Positions 48,088 through 59,839 of a stretch of 62,381 bases of DNA are shown piece after piece. The position numbers and the translations under genes are program-made. Source of the stretch: Tulasnella sp. 424. Lineage: Eukaryota > Basidiomycota > Agaricomycetes > Cantharellales > Tulasnellaceae. Location: NCBI GenBank assembly GCA_019633425.1, contig WSUB01000212.1:1-62381 (forward strand), given 5' to 3'. The notes below the pieces were generated by a model. That model worked only from the letters and a program-made list of their open reading frames with translations. It was not told the DNA's origin and made no database searches. The number at the start of each line of letters is the position of its first letter. Position 1 is the stretch's first letter.

Positions 48088-51024
48088 TCAACTTCCGCCA
48101 CCGCCACCGGCGCCCATAACACCCCAAGAAGCGCCCCATTGAGCAAGTCCCATGTTCCGCATGTAGGTGCTGTCTCCTCGCTGCGATTAACCGAGAGAGC
48201 ATTCGTAATCATCAGCCATGGAGGTTTAAGAACACCATGAGGGTTGAAAATGTCTTACCATCATCTCAGAGAACTTGACAGATTCCAAAGGACCGCCTCG
48301 CTTGTGATCAAAATGCGCGCCGCACAGGCCGCTCATGCCGTTCCCTTTGCAGCATTCTCCCGATGTAGAAGCGCTTTGAAGTCCACTGCCTGAAAGGTTT
48401 GTGCAATCGCCTTGGCTAGTTAAACGGCGTCGAGGTCAGTTTATACAGCGCACGATTGCTCGGAAAGGTAAACACTCGCCCAAACTTGCTGAACGGATAT
48501 CTAGAAGCAGAATTATCTGAGTTAGCCCCGAGTTGCTTTACAGGGGGATGAGGGGTGAGACACTCACTGAACGCCATACTGAACGGGGCACAAAAACGAG
48601 GGCGTATGATCGACGCCCCTCTTCTGCATGATCTCCCCCCACTGATCCGCCTTCCCTTTCTCGACGCTCTTTCCCAGCTCTTTCGCCCTCTTCGTCAACT
48701 CCCGCCTCCTCAGCTGCGCTTGGGCCGCATTCGGGCCGCCTGGGTTGATAATCGCCACAGCATCATGATCTGACGGGTGAGTTTGCTCGGCAGCTTCATC
48801 CGAGGGAGAAAGTAGATCCGGTCGAGGGTTTTCCGCTGGTTTTTCTAGAGTGGATTTGGATTTTCCCTTTTTGGAGAAGAGGGAGAACCCGGAACCTCTT
48901 GAACCGCTTGAGGTATCCGAGGGTAAGCAACCGCAGACGGAGTAAGGCACCCCGAAACGGGCCTAGCGCGACACGTTCGGTCAGATCCTAGGGAAGGAGG
49001 GAAAAGCTTGTTACACACCTTCCAGGCCTCTGCAGTTTTATCGTAGGCATCGGAGAGTGCTCCTTGGCCAACCTTGTCATCGTGGTCTGGTATCTACAGA
49101 GCATAATAAGTTCATAGACTCCCCAGGAAGGCCGGACCGATGACATGACGAAAGACGTACAATGCCGATGACGTCTTTCAACTTGCGGCTAGAAGCAGCA
49201 AAACTGTGAGTACACAGTCGTTGAAAGGGGCTAATTCGAACGCACTAGGAATCACAGAGCAGCTGATGCGTATGCCACGCAAGATCAATGTCCTACCAGA
49301 TCAGCAACCCGTGTCAGCGAAAATCCACCGTAAAACCACTCGTCCCAATCTTCTTCGGTACCTACCAATGTCGGAACAACAAAGTTCCCCGGCGTAGAAG
49401 CCATAAGGTCTAGAAAGTGGTGATATCGCACAACGCAACGAGTTAAAGTATCGCGATCTTCCTCCCATCGAGCTTGTTCAGTGAAGCCGAGACTGACCAT
49501 TTTCTCAATAAAGTTCATTTGGCGGAGGACCTAGAAGGGAATGCATAGATGATACCATCAGGTTTTTGGAAAATCGTGGAAGGGGAGGTGGACACAGGTA
49601 CTTACTGCGCTTGCCAGGTCGAGGGAGAATGGCCCTGGCTGACGGTATGCCGACAAGATCACGTTCAAACTTTAAAGAAGTTAACCTCTCGAGTATAGAC
49701 CTCCGATCACGACATAGACTTACGGCCTCGGTGTAGTAACCCATCGCTGATTCATTTTCCCCAACATCCCGATCCTCGTATAGTCCTCCACAGCCTTCAT
49801 CGACCACCCAATCTGTTTCCCCCGAATTTCTGCTGGCGCTGGAACTGTTGTTTCACGCAAGCTGAGGACGGTCGCCGTTAGTATTTGGGACCATTGGGTT
49901 TCGGCCGGGACACCGGCTTGATAGTCGAGTATGGTGTTCCTGAGAACGGAAGTGAAGGTTAAGGCGGAGTGAATGGAGGGCTTTATGGGACGGATGTTGT
50001 AACGTACGCGAGGAAGAAGCCGTCCGGGTTGACGATGCATTTTTCCATATCTTCGTAAAACTTCCCGGACTCCAAGAGTCTATGGCGGGAAATTCGGATA
50101 GATAGGTCAGCGAGAACAGACGACGTCCATCAACACGTCTTGGCCAAACCTCTCTATTAAACGTGAATCGACAGTTGTTGCAAACGCACGCGAAGCCTCG
50201 CTGGGCAAACCCATCGCCTTTGTATGTAATCCAAGGGACGGTGTTAGGCTGAGAGCAACTTGGACAGTAGACGGGGACGGTTTCGTCCGAGGTTGTGTTT
50301 AGGGAATATTCAAAGGGTTGGCCAGTAAATGCAGCGAAAGCGGCTACACGGCCTCCGGAAGGAGGGTGAGGGAGCAGGGTTTCGTGGTCGATTGATCCGG
50401 CTAGTTGAATCAGCGGGAAAGACCTGCCCGTGTTTAACAATGTTAGCAAGCTGCGATTGGTCCGGATGACGACGTGACTTACCCGACTCGGAGCAGACCC
50501 GGAAGCTTACGAAGACAGTCTTCGTAGTAATTTCGTGGATTGAGCATGTACGTGTGCCACACCATCACCACATCCAACGGGGGAACTTCATCCGGAGTCA
50601 ACACCTTCGGCCCTTCACCAAGAGCCTCCTCCTGCCCTTCCCCGCCAATCATCCGAACCGCCCATTGTTCAAAACGATAGACAGCACGCTGAAGGAAGAC
50701 CGCCCATCGCTCGTCAGGTTCCATGGGGATGTCCGCTTTCCCTTTAAACGTCCTGACTTCCTCGCGAAGACGATGGAAAGCCCCTAGTAGGACTAGGTGA
50801 GCTTGAAGATTCGACGGTGTGACCTGAGCTTGGACATATTGGTCTTTGATCTTGAAGTGATTGGGAAGCTTGTCATCGATGCCTTGGGAGGGTATGAAGA
50901 TGCTAGGGGGTGCGCTGGGATCGTTGTATCCTGGCAAGGCATCCGAACCTCCACCCACTGGCGGTGCAGCGTAAGGTGGAGCTACGATGGGTGCACTGCT
51001 GTACGAAGGGGGAGGTGCTGCCAT
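48088..51024 (-). pseudogene. GRDP-like gene G7 with a 1-bp insertion
   Basis: Twelve exons are in place: 51024-50483, 50423-50150, about 50080-50009, 49939-49724, 49669-49606, 49530-49366, 49292-49246, 49188-49161, 49093-49019, 48962-48568, 48415-48259 and 48180-48088. Exon 3 carries one extra base: paralogs read AAACTTCCG(A/T)ACTCC on the plus strand, G7 reads AAACTTCCCGGACTCC at about 50064-50066. This shifts the frame in exon 3. Retaining the next intron, which is open, happens to restore it, so a product without that splice is conceivable. The C terminus ends in GGGGGS rather than the CGGG pattern of G6. It is likely a young pseudogene. Confidence 0.72.
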
Positions 51025-52190
51025 GGGGAGAGGCCGATCAGGTCGAGGAGATCGACGCTTATAAGGCCTTTGCAGAAAAGAAGAGACAAGGATTTTCCGA
51101 AGCCGCACTGCCTCATGGTTTCTTATGGTGACCGGGTCATTGATGCTTTGTCTTCTCCTTTGACAAGGCTTTCGTTCACAGGGTTCTGTGTAAGCCATGC
51201 TGCGATTTCGGGAGTGACTTGAGGGCATTTTGCTGTATGAAGGCGATTTGGATTGGTCCAATGGACCTCAAGAGACGGAGATGCGTGAGTATTGCTCGTA
51301 GTGACGTTGAGAGATATATCTGCCTTGAAGAAGTAACTTACAAGCTCTTCATATCTCGAAACCTCTGTATTTTTTTATGTCGCTGGCTTGTGCTGTGTAA
51401 CGGCGGCAGCCAAACCGTTGGTTCAAATTGCTGGCATTGATATGCACCATATATCACGCAGCCGAAGGTTATATTTCGAGCACTGGTGTTTCTTAACTGG
51501 AAGCTGGGGGGTCGTGCCGTGCCAGTGTTGGTGATGTGTTTGGTTGGGCGCCTCGTAAATTCAAGACGCCGGGTACTTCGACGTCCCACGGTTGGTGTGA
51601 CTTTACAAAGCCAAGAGCCCCTAGAGAAGATTACCAGTCGGAGCGCGCAGCACTGGTAAAAACTTTCGTCCGATCTTTCACTAGGTCCCACGGATGAATA
51701 CATACCATACCAGTACTCATCATATTTTTGGATCGCGATACGGACATATATGCGATACTGGGGTGACGGAATCGGGCATCACGATCCTCTTGTCCGAGCA
51801 CCCCAAACGGACGACGGCTTCATCCCTGCAAATGAACCCGGGATGAAGTCAGCAAACACTGTGGAGGGAGGGAACGACGAAGATGGGGACTTGGAGCTTG
51901 GTGCCACGGCTTCACCGGAGTCAGACTCTAGTCCGGGCATGAGTGAGGTGTCACGTCGGAGTGATGATCGGGTCTCGAAGTCGGAGGAATGGTGAATGCT
52001 GCGTAAAGCATGCGACCAGATACATGTAGTTTGTTTGTTATTTTCCGTTCGTCTTCACAATTGAGATGTGTCTATATGTATATGGGAGTCTTAATTAGCC
52101 ACCCATTGTCGGCCTAAGACTTCGCAGGGGGTTGGATGCGACAACAAAGTACTCTAGCCCGCAAATAAGCCGATGAAAGGTAAACAGGAG
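51025..52190. other. G7 upstream region, small unassigned ORF
   Basis: The part at 51220-51700 is the GRDP upstream block shared with 45830-46130 and 55790-56160. A plus ORF at 51750-51995 (81 codons, acidic, Ser-rich in its second half) has no recognisable domain and I could not decide whether it is real. The remainder shows nothing. Confidence 0.45.
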
Positions 52191-52199
52191 GTTCTAAGT

Positions 52200-52560
52200 A
52201 GTCCGAAGGTATGCTGGAGTATTGGAAGGCGGAGCAAATTATTGTAGAAGGGATCTACGTTGTCAAACGCTTTCGGGGGCCTTACAATCGGCCGAAGGCA
52301 ATCTTAGCGGCGAGCGGTTTTACTGACGACGTTATTGCTCCACGTAGTTGGGAAATTCCGGAGCGAATTCATTTGGTAAGATTCCAACCACTTGCCCTCG
52401 AGCCAAGCCTGAGAAGGTGGCCCTGGATTTATAATGTGGTGATAGGAGTGGAATGACTTCATAGCCGAAATCCTCCCAAATGCCATAGCGACTTCAAATC
52501 GGTAGGTTTCAATCGCGCCATGACGGTACGCTCGATAAACTTTCTCCCATTCTTTGCAAA
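52200..52560 (+). pseudogene. K1-type kinase fragment
   Basis: The plus strand here reads PRSWEIPERIHLVRFQPLAL, matching the end of K1 exon 3 and the following intron (around 5320-5400). After the intron it continues with sequence like K1 exon 4 and its donor (5430-5520), where the motif area HSRNPPICHGDLKS is now scrambled by stops. N-lobe remnants precede it at about 52205. It is the only other trace of the K1 subfamily in the window, on the same strand as K1, and lies just beyond the 3' end of G8. It is non-functional. Confidence 0.75.
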
Positions 52561-52667
52561 TAAACGTATTGATAGACTCGGAGTGCCAGGCAGGAGGACG
52601 TTGCACTCGTTCCGTCCGTAGGAGTTTTCTGTTCTTCTCGAGATACACAAGACATTGATTACCTGTT

Positions 52668-55616
52668 CTAGTAAGGCCCTCCACCACCCATGGCGCCCAC
52701 GACACCCCAAGAAGCATTGATTTGAGCAACTCCCATGTCCCTCGCGTAGGTGCTATCTCCACGCTGCGATTGACCGACAGAGAATCCGCAATCATCAGTC
52801 ATGCAGGTTTAACAGCTGTCCGACGGTCGACCGTTTCTTACCATCATCACAGAGTACTTGACAGATTCCAAAGGACCACCTCTCTTCTGATCGAACTGTG
52901 CGCCGCACAGCCCGTTCATCCCGTTCCCTTTGCAGCACTCTCCCGATGCAGAAGCGCTTTGAAGTCCATTGCCAGAAAGAGCCGTGCAATCGCCTTGGCT
53001 AGTAAACGGTTCGAGGTCAGGATACAGCGCGGTTGCTCGGAAAAGTAAAGACTCGCCCAAACTTGCTGAATGGATATCTAGAAACAGAATTATCTCAGTT
53101 AGCCTCTAGTCGGTTTTACAAAGGAATCAAAGGCGAGACACTCACTGAGCGCCATAGTGTACGGGGCACAAAAATGAGGGTGTATGATCGACCCCCCTCC
53201 TCTGCATGATCGACCCCCACTGATCCGCCTTTCCTTTCTCGACGTTCTTTCCTAATTCTTTAGCCCTCTTCGCTAATTCTCGTTTTCTCAGCTGCGCTTG
53301 CGCCTCATTTGGTTCTCCTGGGTTGATAATGGCCATAGCATCATGATCTGATGGGTGAGTTTGTTCGGCAGCTTCGTCCGAGGGAGAAAGTAGATCCGGT
53401 CGAGGGTTTTCCACTGGTTTCTCCAGAGTGGATTTTGATTTCCCCTTTTTGGAGAAGAGGGAGAACCCGGAGCCGCTTGAACCGCTCGAGGTATCTGGGG
53501 GTAGGCAACCGCAGACGGAGTAGGGCACTCCGAAGCGAGCCTAGCGCGACGCGGGCGGTCAGATCCCGGGAAGGAGGAAAAGGGTTGTAACACACCTTCC
53601 AAGCTTCTGCAGTTTTGTCGTAGGCATTGGAAAGCGCCCCTTGGCTAACCTTGTCGTCGTGATCCGGTATCTACAAGGTATAAATAAGTTCAGATACGAA
53701 GGCCGGACCGATGACATGAGGAAACATGTACAATGCCGATGACGTCTTTCAGCGTGCGACTACAACCCAGCAAGAAATTAATCGGTGAGTACATCGTCGT
53801 CGAAAGAAGCGAATATGAACTCACTAAGAATCACAGAGCAACTGATGGGTATGCCAACCAAGATCAATATCCTGACAGACCAGCAACTTGGGTGAGCGAA
53901 AAGTCGAACGTAAAACCACTCGTCGCAGCCTTCTTCGCTACGTACCAACGTCGGCACAACGAAGTTTCCCGGCGTAGAAGCCATAAGGTCCAAAAAGTGG
54001 TGATACCGCACAACGCAACGAGTTAAAGTATCGCGATCTTCTTCCCATCGAGCTTGTTCGGTGAATCCAAGATTTACCATCTTTTCGATGAAGTTCATTT
54101 GGCGAAGTACCTAGAATTAATGTAAAAATAGTGTCATTAGGTTTTGAAAGATCGTGGAAGGGGGGCAGACGGAGGTACTCACAGCGCTTGCCAGGTCGAG
54201 AGAGAAGGGGCCTGGTTGACGGTATGCTGATAAGATGACGTTTAGACTTGGAAGAAAATAGATGAGAATGTCAACCTCTCGAATATAGAGTTCCAATTCG
54301 GACTTGGACTTACGGCCTTGGTGTAGCAATCCATGCCTGATTCTTCTTCCCCAAAATCCCGACCCTAGTATAGTCTTCAACGGCCTTCATCGTCCAACCA
54401 ATCTGTTTCCCCCATATTTCTGCTGGCGCTGGTACTGTTCCCTCCCGTAAGCTCAGGACTGTCGCCGTAAGGATTTGGGACCATTGTGTTTCGGCCGGAA
54501 CACCTGCGTGATAATCGAGGATGGTATTCCTGAGAATGGGAGTGGAGGTGAAGGCTGTGTGAGTAAGAGACTCAATGGGACGCATATATGGTGTAACGTA
54601 CGCGAGGAAGAAGCGGTCCGGATTGACAATGCATTTCTCCATATCTTCGTAAAACTTCCGTACTCCAAGAGTCTATGGCGGGAAATTTAGATAGATAGGT
54701 CAGCGAGAATGAACGGCGTCCATCAACACATTTTGGCAAACCTCTCGACTAAACGTGAATCTGCAATTGTTGCAAACGCACACGAAGCCTCGTTGGGCAA
54801 ACCCATCGCCTTTGTATGTAATCCAAGGTACCGTGTTAGGCTGGGAGCAAATTGGACAGTAGACAGGGACGGTTTCGTCCGAGATTGTGTTTAAGGGATA
54901 GCCGAAGGGTTGGCTAGTAAATGCAGTGAAAGCGGCTACACGGCCTCCAGAAGGAGGGTGAGGGAGTAGAGTTTCGTTGTCGATTGATCCAGCTAGTTGC
55001 ATCAGCGGGAAAGACCTGCCCGTGTTTAACAATGTGAGCAGGCCGTGATCGGTCCGAAGGATGACGGGACATACCCGACTCGGAGCAGACCCGGAAGCTT
55101 ACGAAGACAGTCTTCGTAGTAATTTCGTGGATTGAGCATGTACGTGTGCCACACCATCACCACATCCAACGGGGGAACTTCATTCGGAGTCAACACCTTC
55201 GGCCCTTCACCAAGAGCCTCCTCCTGCCCTTCCCCGCCAATCATCCGAACCGCCCATTGTTCAAAACGATAGACAGCACGCTGAAGGAAGACCGCCCATC
55301 GCTCGTCAGGCTCCATGGGGATGTCCGCTTTTCCTTTAAACGTCCTAACTTCCTCTCGAAGACGATGGAAAGCCCCGAGTAGGACTAGGTGAGCTTGAAG
55401 ATCCGACGGGGTGACCTGAGCTTTGACATATTGGTCTTTGATCTTGAAGTGATTAGGGAGCTTGTCGTCGATGCCTTGGGAGGGTACGAAGATGCTAGGG
55501 GGTGCGCTGGAATCGTCGTATCCTGGCAAGGCATTTGGACCTCCACCCACTGGCGGTGCAGCGTAAGGTGGAGCTTCGGTAGGTGCACTGGTGTACGAAG
55601 GGGGAGGTGCTGCCAT
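52668..55616 (-). CDS. GRDP-like protein G8, intact
   Basis: This encodes about 709 residues. Exons are 55616-55075, 55015-54742, 54672-54602, 54529-54314, 54246-54183, 54110-53946, 53871-53825, 53759-53732, 53670-53596, 53540-53146, 52998-52842 and 52763-52668, with consistent phases and no stop. It starts MAAPPPSYTS (PPxY), carries DVVMVWHTYML, CPIC and CNNC, LNVILSAYRQPGPFS, a second signature DIDLGWHTHQLL (Gly where G6 has Ala), YSVCGCLPP, GECCKGNGMNGLC, and ends GAMGGGGPY. The terminal Cys/Gly repeat of G6 is reduced to four Gly. It lies between the kinase fragment at 52200-52560 and the G9 gene, all GRDP copies being head to tail. Confidence 0.85.
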
Positions 55617-56397
55617 GGTCGCGCTATTGAGAGGCCGATAAGGTCGAGAAGATCGACGCTTATAAGGCCTTTGCGGCCGCACTGCCTCGTGATTCTCATG
55701 ATGACCGAAACAACCGGCCGTCGTTGATGCTTTGTCTTCTCCTTTGCCGCCTCTTTACTTCATAGGGTTTCTGTGCAAGACATGCTGCGACTTTCTTGAG
55801 GGCATTTTGCCGTATGAAGGCGATTTGGATTGGTCCAATGAACGCCGAGAGACGAAGATGCGTGAGTATTGCTCGTTGTGACGTTGGGAAAACCTTCTGC
55901 ATGAACAAGTTACTGCCGGGCTCCTTCGTATCTAGAAGCCTCTATACTTTTATGTCGCTGTCTCGGCTTGTGATGTGTGATTCGCTTGGCAACGGCGATG
56001 GTCAAGCCGTTCCGTTTTCTCCAGTATGCAAGCTGAAAGTGCCGGAATTGAGGCGCACCATGTATCACGCGAGCGAAGAGGGCCGTTCATTCTTGGTCTA
56101 AGCTGGTGAGGAGTCCGCCGTGTGGGAGGTGTGTTCGGTTTTTCAACAACGGCTAGTGCGGACATAAGTGATCCATTTCCGGGTCTAACGCCCTGACTTC
56201 ACTTTCTATGTTCGCCAACAACGATACATTTTCTAGGATTGTTTCAGCAAATAGTCCTGAAGATACTTTTCATTCTGCTGCTGTCAAATTTGTTGAAATT
56301 ACGGCACACAACAGGGGCCAAACGCTCTGCAACCCTAATAGAAACTCACGCCAGCGAGCCTAGATTTGCAAATGACGCTGCGATGGGTAAAACGAAC
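55617..56397. other. Intergenic between G8 and G9
   Basis: This holds the G8 upstream region (55790-56160, shared with G6 and G7) and the G9 downstream region. A truncated copy of it lies at 45830-46402. No gene was seen. Confidence 0.55.
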
Positions 56398-59280
56398 CTA
56401 TTTATGAGTTGACCTCGGTGAGAAGGATCTCGATATACGAACCGGCAGACCACTGAGCATAACCCAACTCCCGCTGGAGGTTGCTGTCTCCGCGCTTTGG
56501 ACAGAGGTCGGGATGTCAGCCTCAATTAAGCCATGGGCAATCAAGTACTCTCTTACCATGACAGAAGCGTATTGTAGAGATTCAATGGGACCTCCTCTTG
56601 GTTGATCAAACAGAGCCACGCAAAGCCCATTCATGCCGTTCCCTTTGCAGCATTCTCCAGCGCCAAAGCTGCCTTGGACTCCGCCACCTGAAAGAGCAGT
56701 GCAATCTCCTTGGCTGGTGGTCGCGGGCCGATTATCTCGTCAGAGTCGCCGCTTGAAGACGCAAACTCAAGCCATGTAATTGGACGCACCCGAATTTGCC
56801 GAATGGATCCCTTCCAAGAACACAAGACAGCGACATAAACGTGTTAGTGGGAGAATAGTCGGTGGTGTGTAAGACGCTCACCTTTCTCCATACTGAACCG
56901 GACATAAAAATGACGGTGTGTGGTCGACCATTCGCCTGTGCATCACCTCTCCCCATTGATTTGCTTTGCCTTTCTCGACACTCTTGCTAAGCTCCTTAGC
57001 TCTTTTAGCTAACTCTCGTCGTCGTACTTGTACCTGAGCCATGTTTGGTTCAGCAGGGTTTAGTATTGCCACAGCGTTGTGGTCGGATGGATGTGTCTGT
57101 TCCGCGGATTCGTTGGAGGGTAAAGTCAGGTCCGGTCGAGAGTTCTCGAAAGGTTTCTCCGCGGCAGCTTTGGCTTTGCCTTTCTTGGAGAATATGGAGA
57201 AACTACTACCCGAGTTTCCTGAGAGCTCTAACGCTTTGATTGGTGGCAAGCAGCCGCAAACTGAGTACGGCACCCCAAATCGTTCCTGAGCGCAGGCATT
57301 AGCGGCGTCGCATTGTAAAAGGAGCAACCTTACCTTCCAGGCTTCTGCAGTCTTATCGTACGCGTCTGACAGTGCGCCCTGGCTTACTTTATCGTCGTGG
57401 TCGGGAACCTGCAAGCCTATCTTCAACACGATACTCGAGCAAGCGTTCGGAAGGCGCACGCACAACACCAACAATTCCCTTCAGATTCCGGCTGAAGATG
57501 TACGACTCATGAGTGGTAGGCCTTTGCACTATCATTCACAGCCACTGCACTCACTATGATTCAACTAGGAGTTGATGTGTATGCCACGCCAAGTCGATGT
57601 CCTAGCCAAACTGGGTGTCAACAACAAATCTCTATCCCTCAACTCTTCATTACGGTTTACCAAAGTCGGAACCGCAAATTTCCCAGCTGCGGAAGACATC
57701 AAATCGAGGAAATGATGATATCGAACAACGCAGCGCGTCAACGTATCGTTGTCATCTTCCCAGCGACCTGGCTCAGTGAACCCAAGCTGTGCCATCTTTT
57801 CGGTGAAATTATTTTGTCGGATGACCTGAAAGGTTGTACGCAGGTTGTCAGGAAAGCGTGTATTATGAGGGGGTTGAGGTTGAAAGACTCAACGGCACTG
57901 GCTAAATCGATGGATGATGGCCCAGGAATCCGGTAGGCCGAGAGGATGATGTTCAACCTAGTGATATACTCTCAGCGCTGCGGCTCCAGGAGTTAAAGTG
58001 GGCGTGCTCACGGCTGAGGTGTCTCGACGAACGGCTTGTTTCGCTTGTCGAGAACTCCTGCTCTGCAGTAATCTTCCACGTCTTTCATCGCCCATCCTAT
58101 CTTGGCGCCCAAGCCTTCCGCACGAACACCACGCATAGAATCTTTCGCACCTATTACAATTTCGGATAGTTCCTGTGAGTACTGTGTTTCCACGGGAACA
58201 CCGGATTGGTACTCCACGATCGTGTTTCTTTGAATAGCGGGTAAGTTGCGATGAGTCTCAAGTAAGCTTCAAGGCGAGCTTACGCAAGGAAATGCTTTTC
58301 CGGATGAGAGAAACATCTTTCCATATCGTCGTAGAACTTCCGCACCCCGAGGGTCTATAGAATTACAATTGGTGAATTTGACATTTAGGCGTAATGCTGC
58401 AAAGAAAGGATCCGAACCTCTCGATTAAACTTGAAGTTGCATTTGTCGCAGGTGCGGACAAATCCGCGTTGCGCGTATCCGGCTTCGTCGTGTGTGAGCC
58501 ACGGAACGTTGTTGGGCTGAGAGCAGCTAGGACACACGACGAGGAGCGTATGTTCCGATGTCGTGTTGACAGGAGGGTCGAATGGCTGGCCCGTGAATGA
58601 TTCGAAAGCAGAGACTCGGTCGCTCGAGGGTGGGTGAGGAAGAAGACTCTCTTGATCGATTGACCCGGCCAGTTGCGCGAGAGGAAATGACCTGGAATGG
58701 CTCGCTCTCAGCTCGCGTTTGGCTCTTGGAATTCGAACCCTGCTTACCCAATCTTATGAAGTCCTGGAAACTTTCTCAGACAGTCTTCGTAGTACGTTCT
58801 CGGGTTTAGCATATACGTATGCCAAACCATAGTAACGTCCAACGGAGGCACTTCACTTGCCGCTAAAGGTCTGGTGATTCCCGGAACTGTATCCTCCTCC
58901 TCATGTCCTTCACCTCCAACCATTCTGATTGCCCATTGTTCGAAACGGTAGACCGCGCGTTGCAGGAAAACTGCATATCGCTCGTCAGGCTGCATAGAGA
59001 TATCCGTGACGGCTCCTTTTACTGTCCTCGCTTCCTCCCGTAGGCGATGAAAGGCACCGAGGAGGACGAGATGGGTCTGGAGGTCGGAAGGCATGACTTG
59101 GGGTCGGACATATTGGCCATTGATTTTGAAGTGATTAGGGAGCTTGTCGTTGATGCTGCGAGAAGGAGAAAAGAAAGCTGAAGGGACGCCAGGTTCATCG
59201 TACGCAGGCAAGGCGTCGGAGGGACCTGCTGAATATTCAGGAGCGCCGATGGTGGCATAGGAAGGGGGGAGTCCGGCCAT
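56398..59280 (-). CDS. GRDP-like protein G9, diverged and intact
   Basis: This is the most diverged and probably ancestral-type copy, about 730 residues in eleven exons: 59280-58748, 58691-58418, 58354-58284, 58227-58012, 57957-57894, 57825-57661, 57601-57555, 57491-57464, 57408-57334, 57285-56882 and 56713-56398. All phases join. It has MAGLPPSYAT (PPxY kept), DVTMVWHTYMLNP, CPSC and CDKC, LNIILSAYRIPGPSS, DIDLAWHTHQLL, VPDHDDKV, FGVPYSVCGCLPP and GECCKGNGMNGLC. Unlike G5-G8 it does not splice into a Gly-rich last exon; exon 11 reads on for about 70 further residues (REYLIAHGLIEADIP) to the stop. It sits at the right end of the array next to a single-copy F-box gene and shares a 559-bp divergent region with it. 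Confidence 0.87.
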
Positions 59281-59839
59281 GGTAGTTTGCGACAGAGGTC
59301 ATAAGCCTCCCTCTTTATCACTCTCCTGGATGCGCTGCTCTTTTTGTACGAGGTTTCTCCGAGGCATGACCCCTCGACGAGGAGAGCCCGATCGCCGCCT
59401 GAGACTCCAAGTTGGAGATCGATTGTCTCTAGGAGAAACACAACTCTTAGAAGCCCCAACGAAGCTGCCTTATGAGGGCACTTGTTGTTTCCTTGCAACC
59501 GCTTGGTACAGTCAGCAAATAATACCCTCGCTGTCCACTCAGGTGCGACTGAGAACAAGATATTTACCATTTTATGCCGTAAGGATAAATTGATGTCAGA
59601 CGTTTCTGAGTAGTATTTCTTGGGCTGGGGACTGAATGGGGTGAAGACTTGATGATGTCAAGACCAGGTCCAATGGGTGTCTGCGGAGATAAGCGGCTTC
59701 AAGGACTTGACGGTGGCTGACACAAGCTGACACACAAGTGACAATTGGGAACACGTCTTCAACTCTTACTTCCACGCTGGTCAATCACTCAACTCTTTTC
59801 AGCACACACAAGATGTCAGGTAAGTACTGAAAGTCTTCT
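59281..59839. promoter_or_regulatory. Divergent intergenic region of G9 and F-box gene
   Basis: G9 and the F-box gene start in opposite directions 559 bp apart, so this stretch must hold both promoters and 5' UTRs. I see no clear TATA box or other defined site. An ATG at 59813 followed by GTAAGT resembles a first exon of the F-box gene, but no acceptor gives the right phase at a plausible intron length. Confidence 0.5.

Noticed and set aside
59813..59839. ATG plus GTAAGT as first exon of the F-box gene
   Set aside because: No acceptor downstream gives the required phase with an intron of normal length, so I kept the start at 59840.
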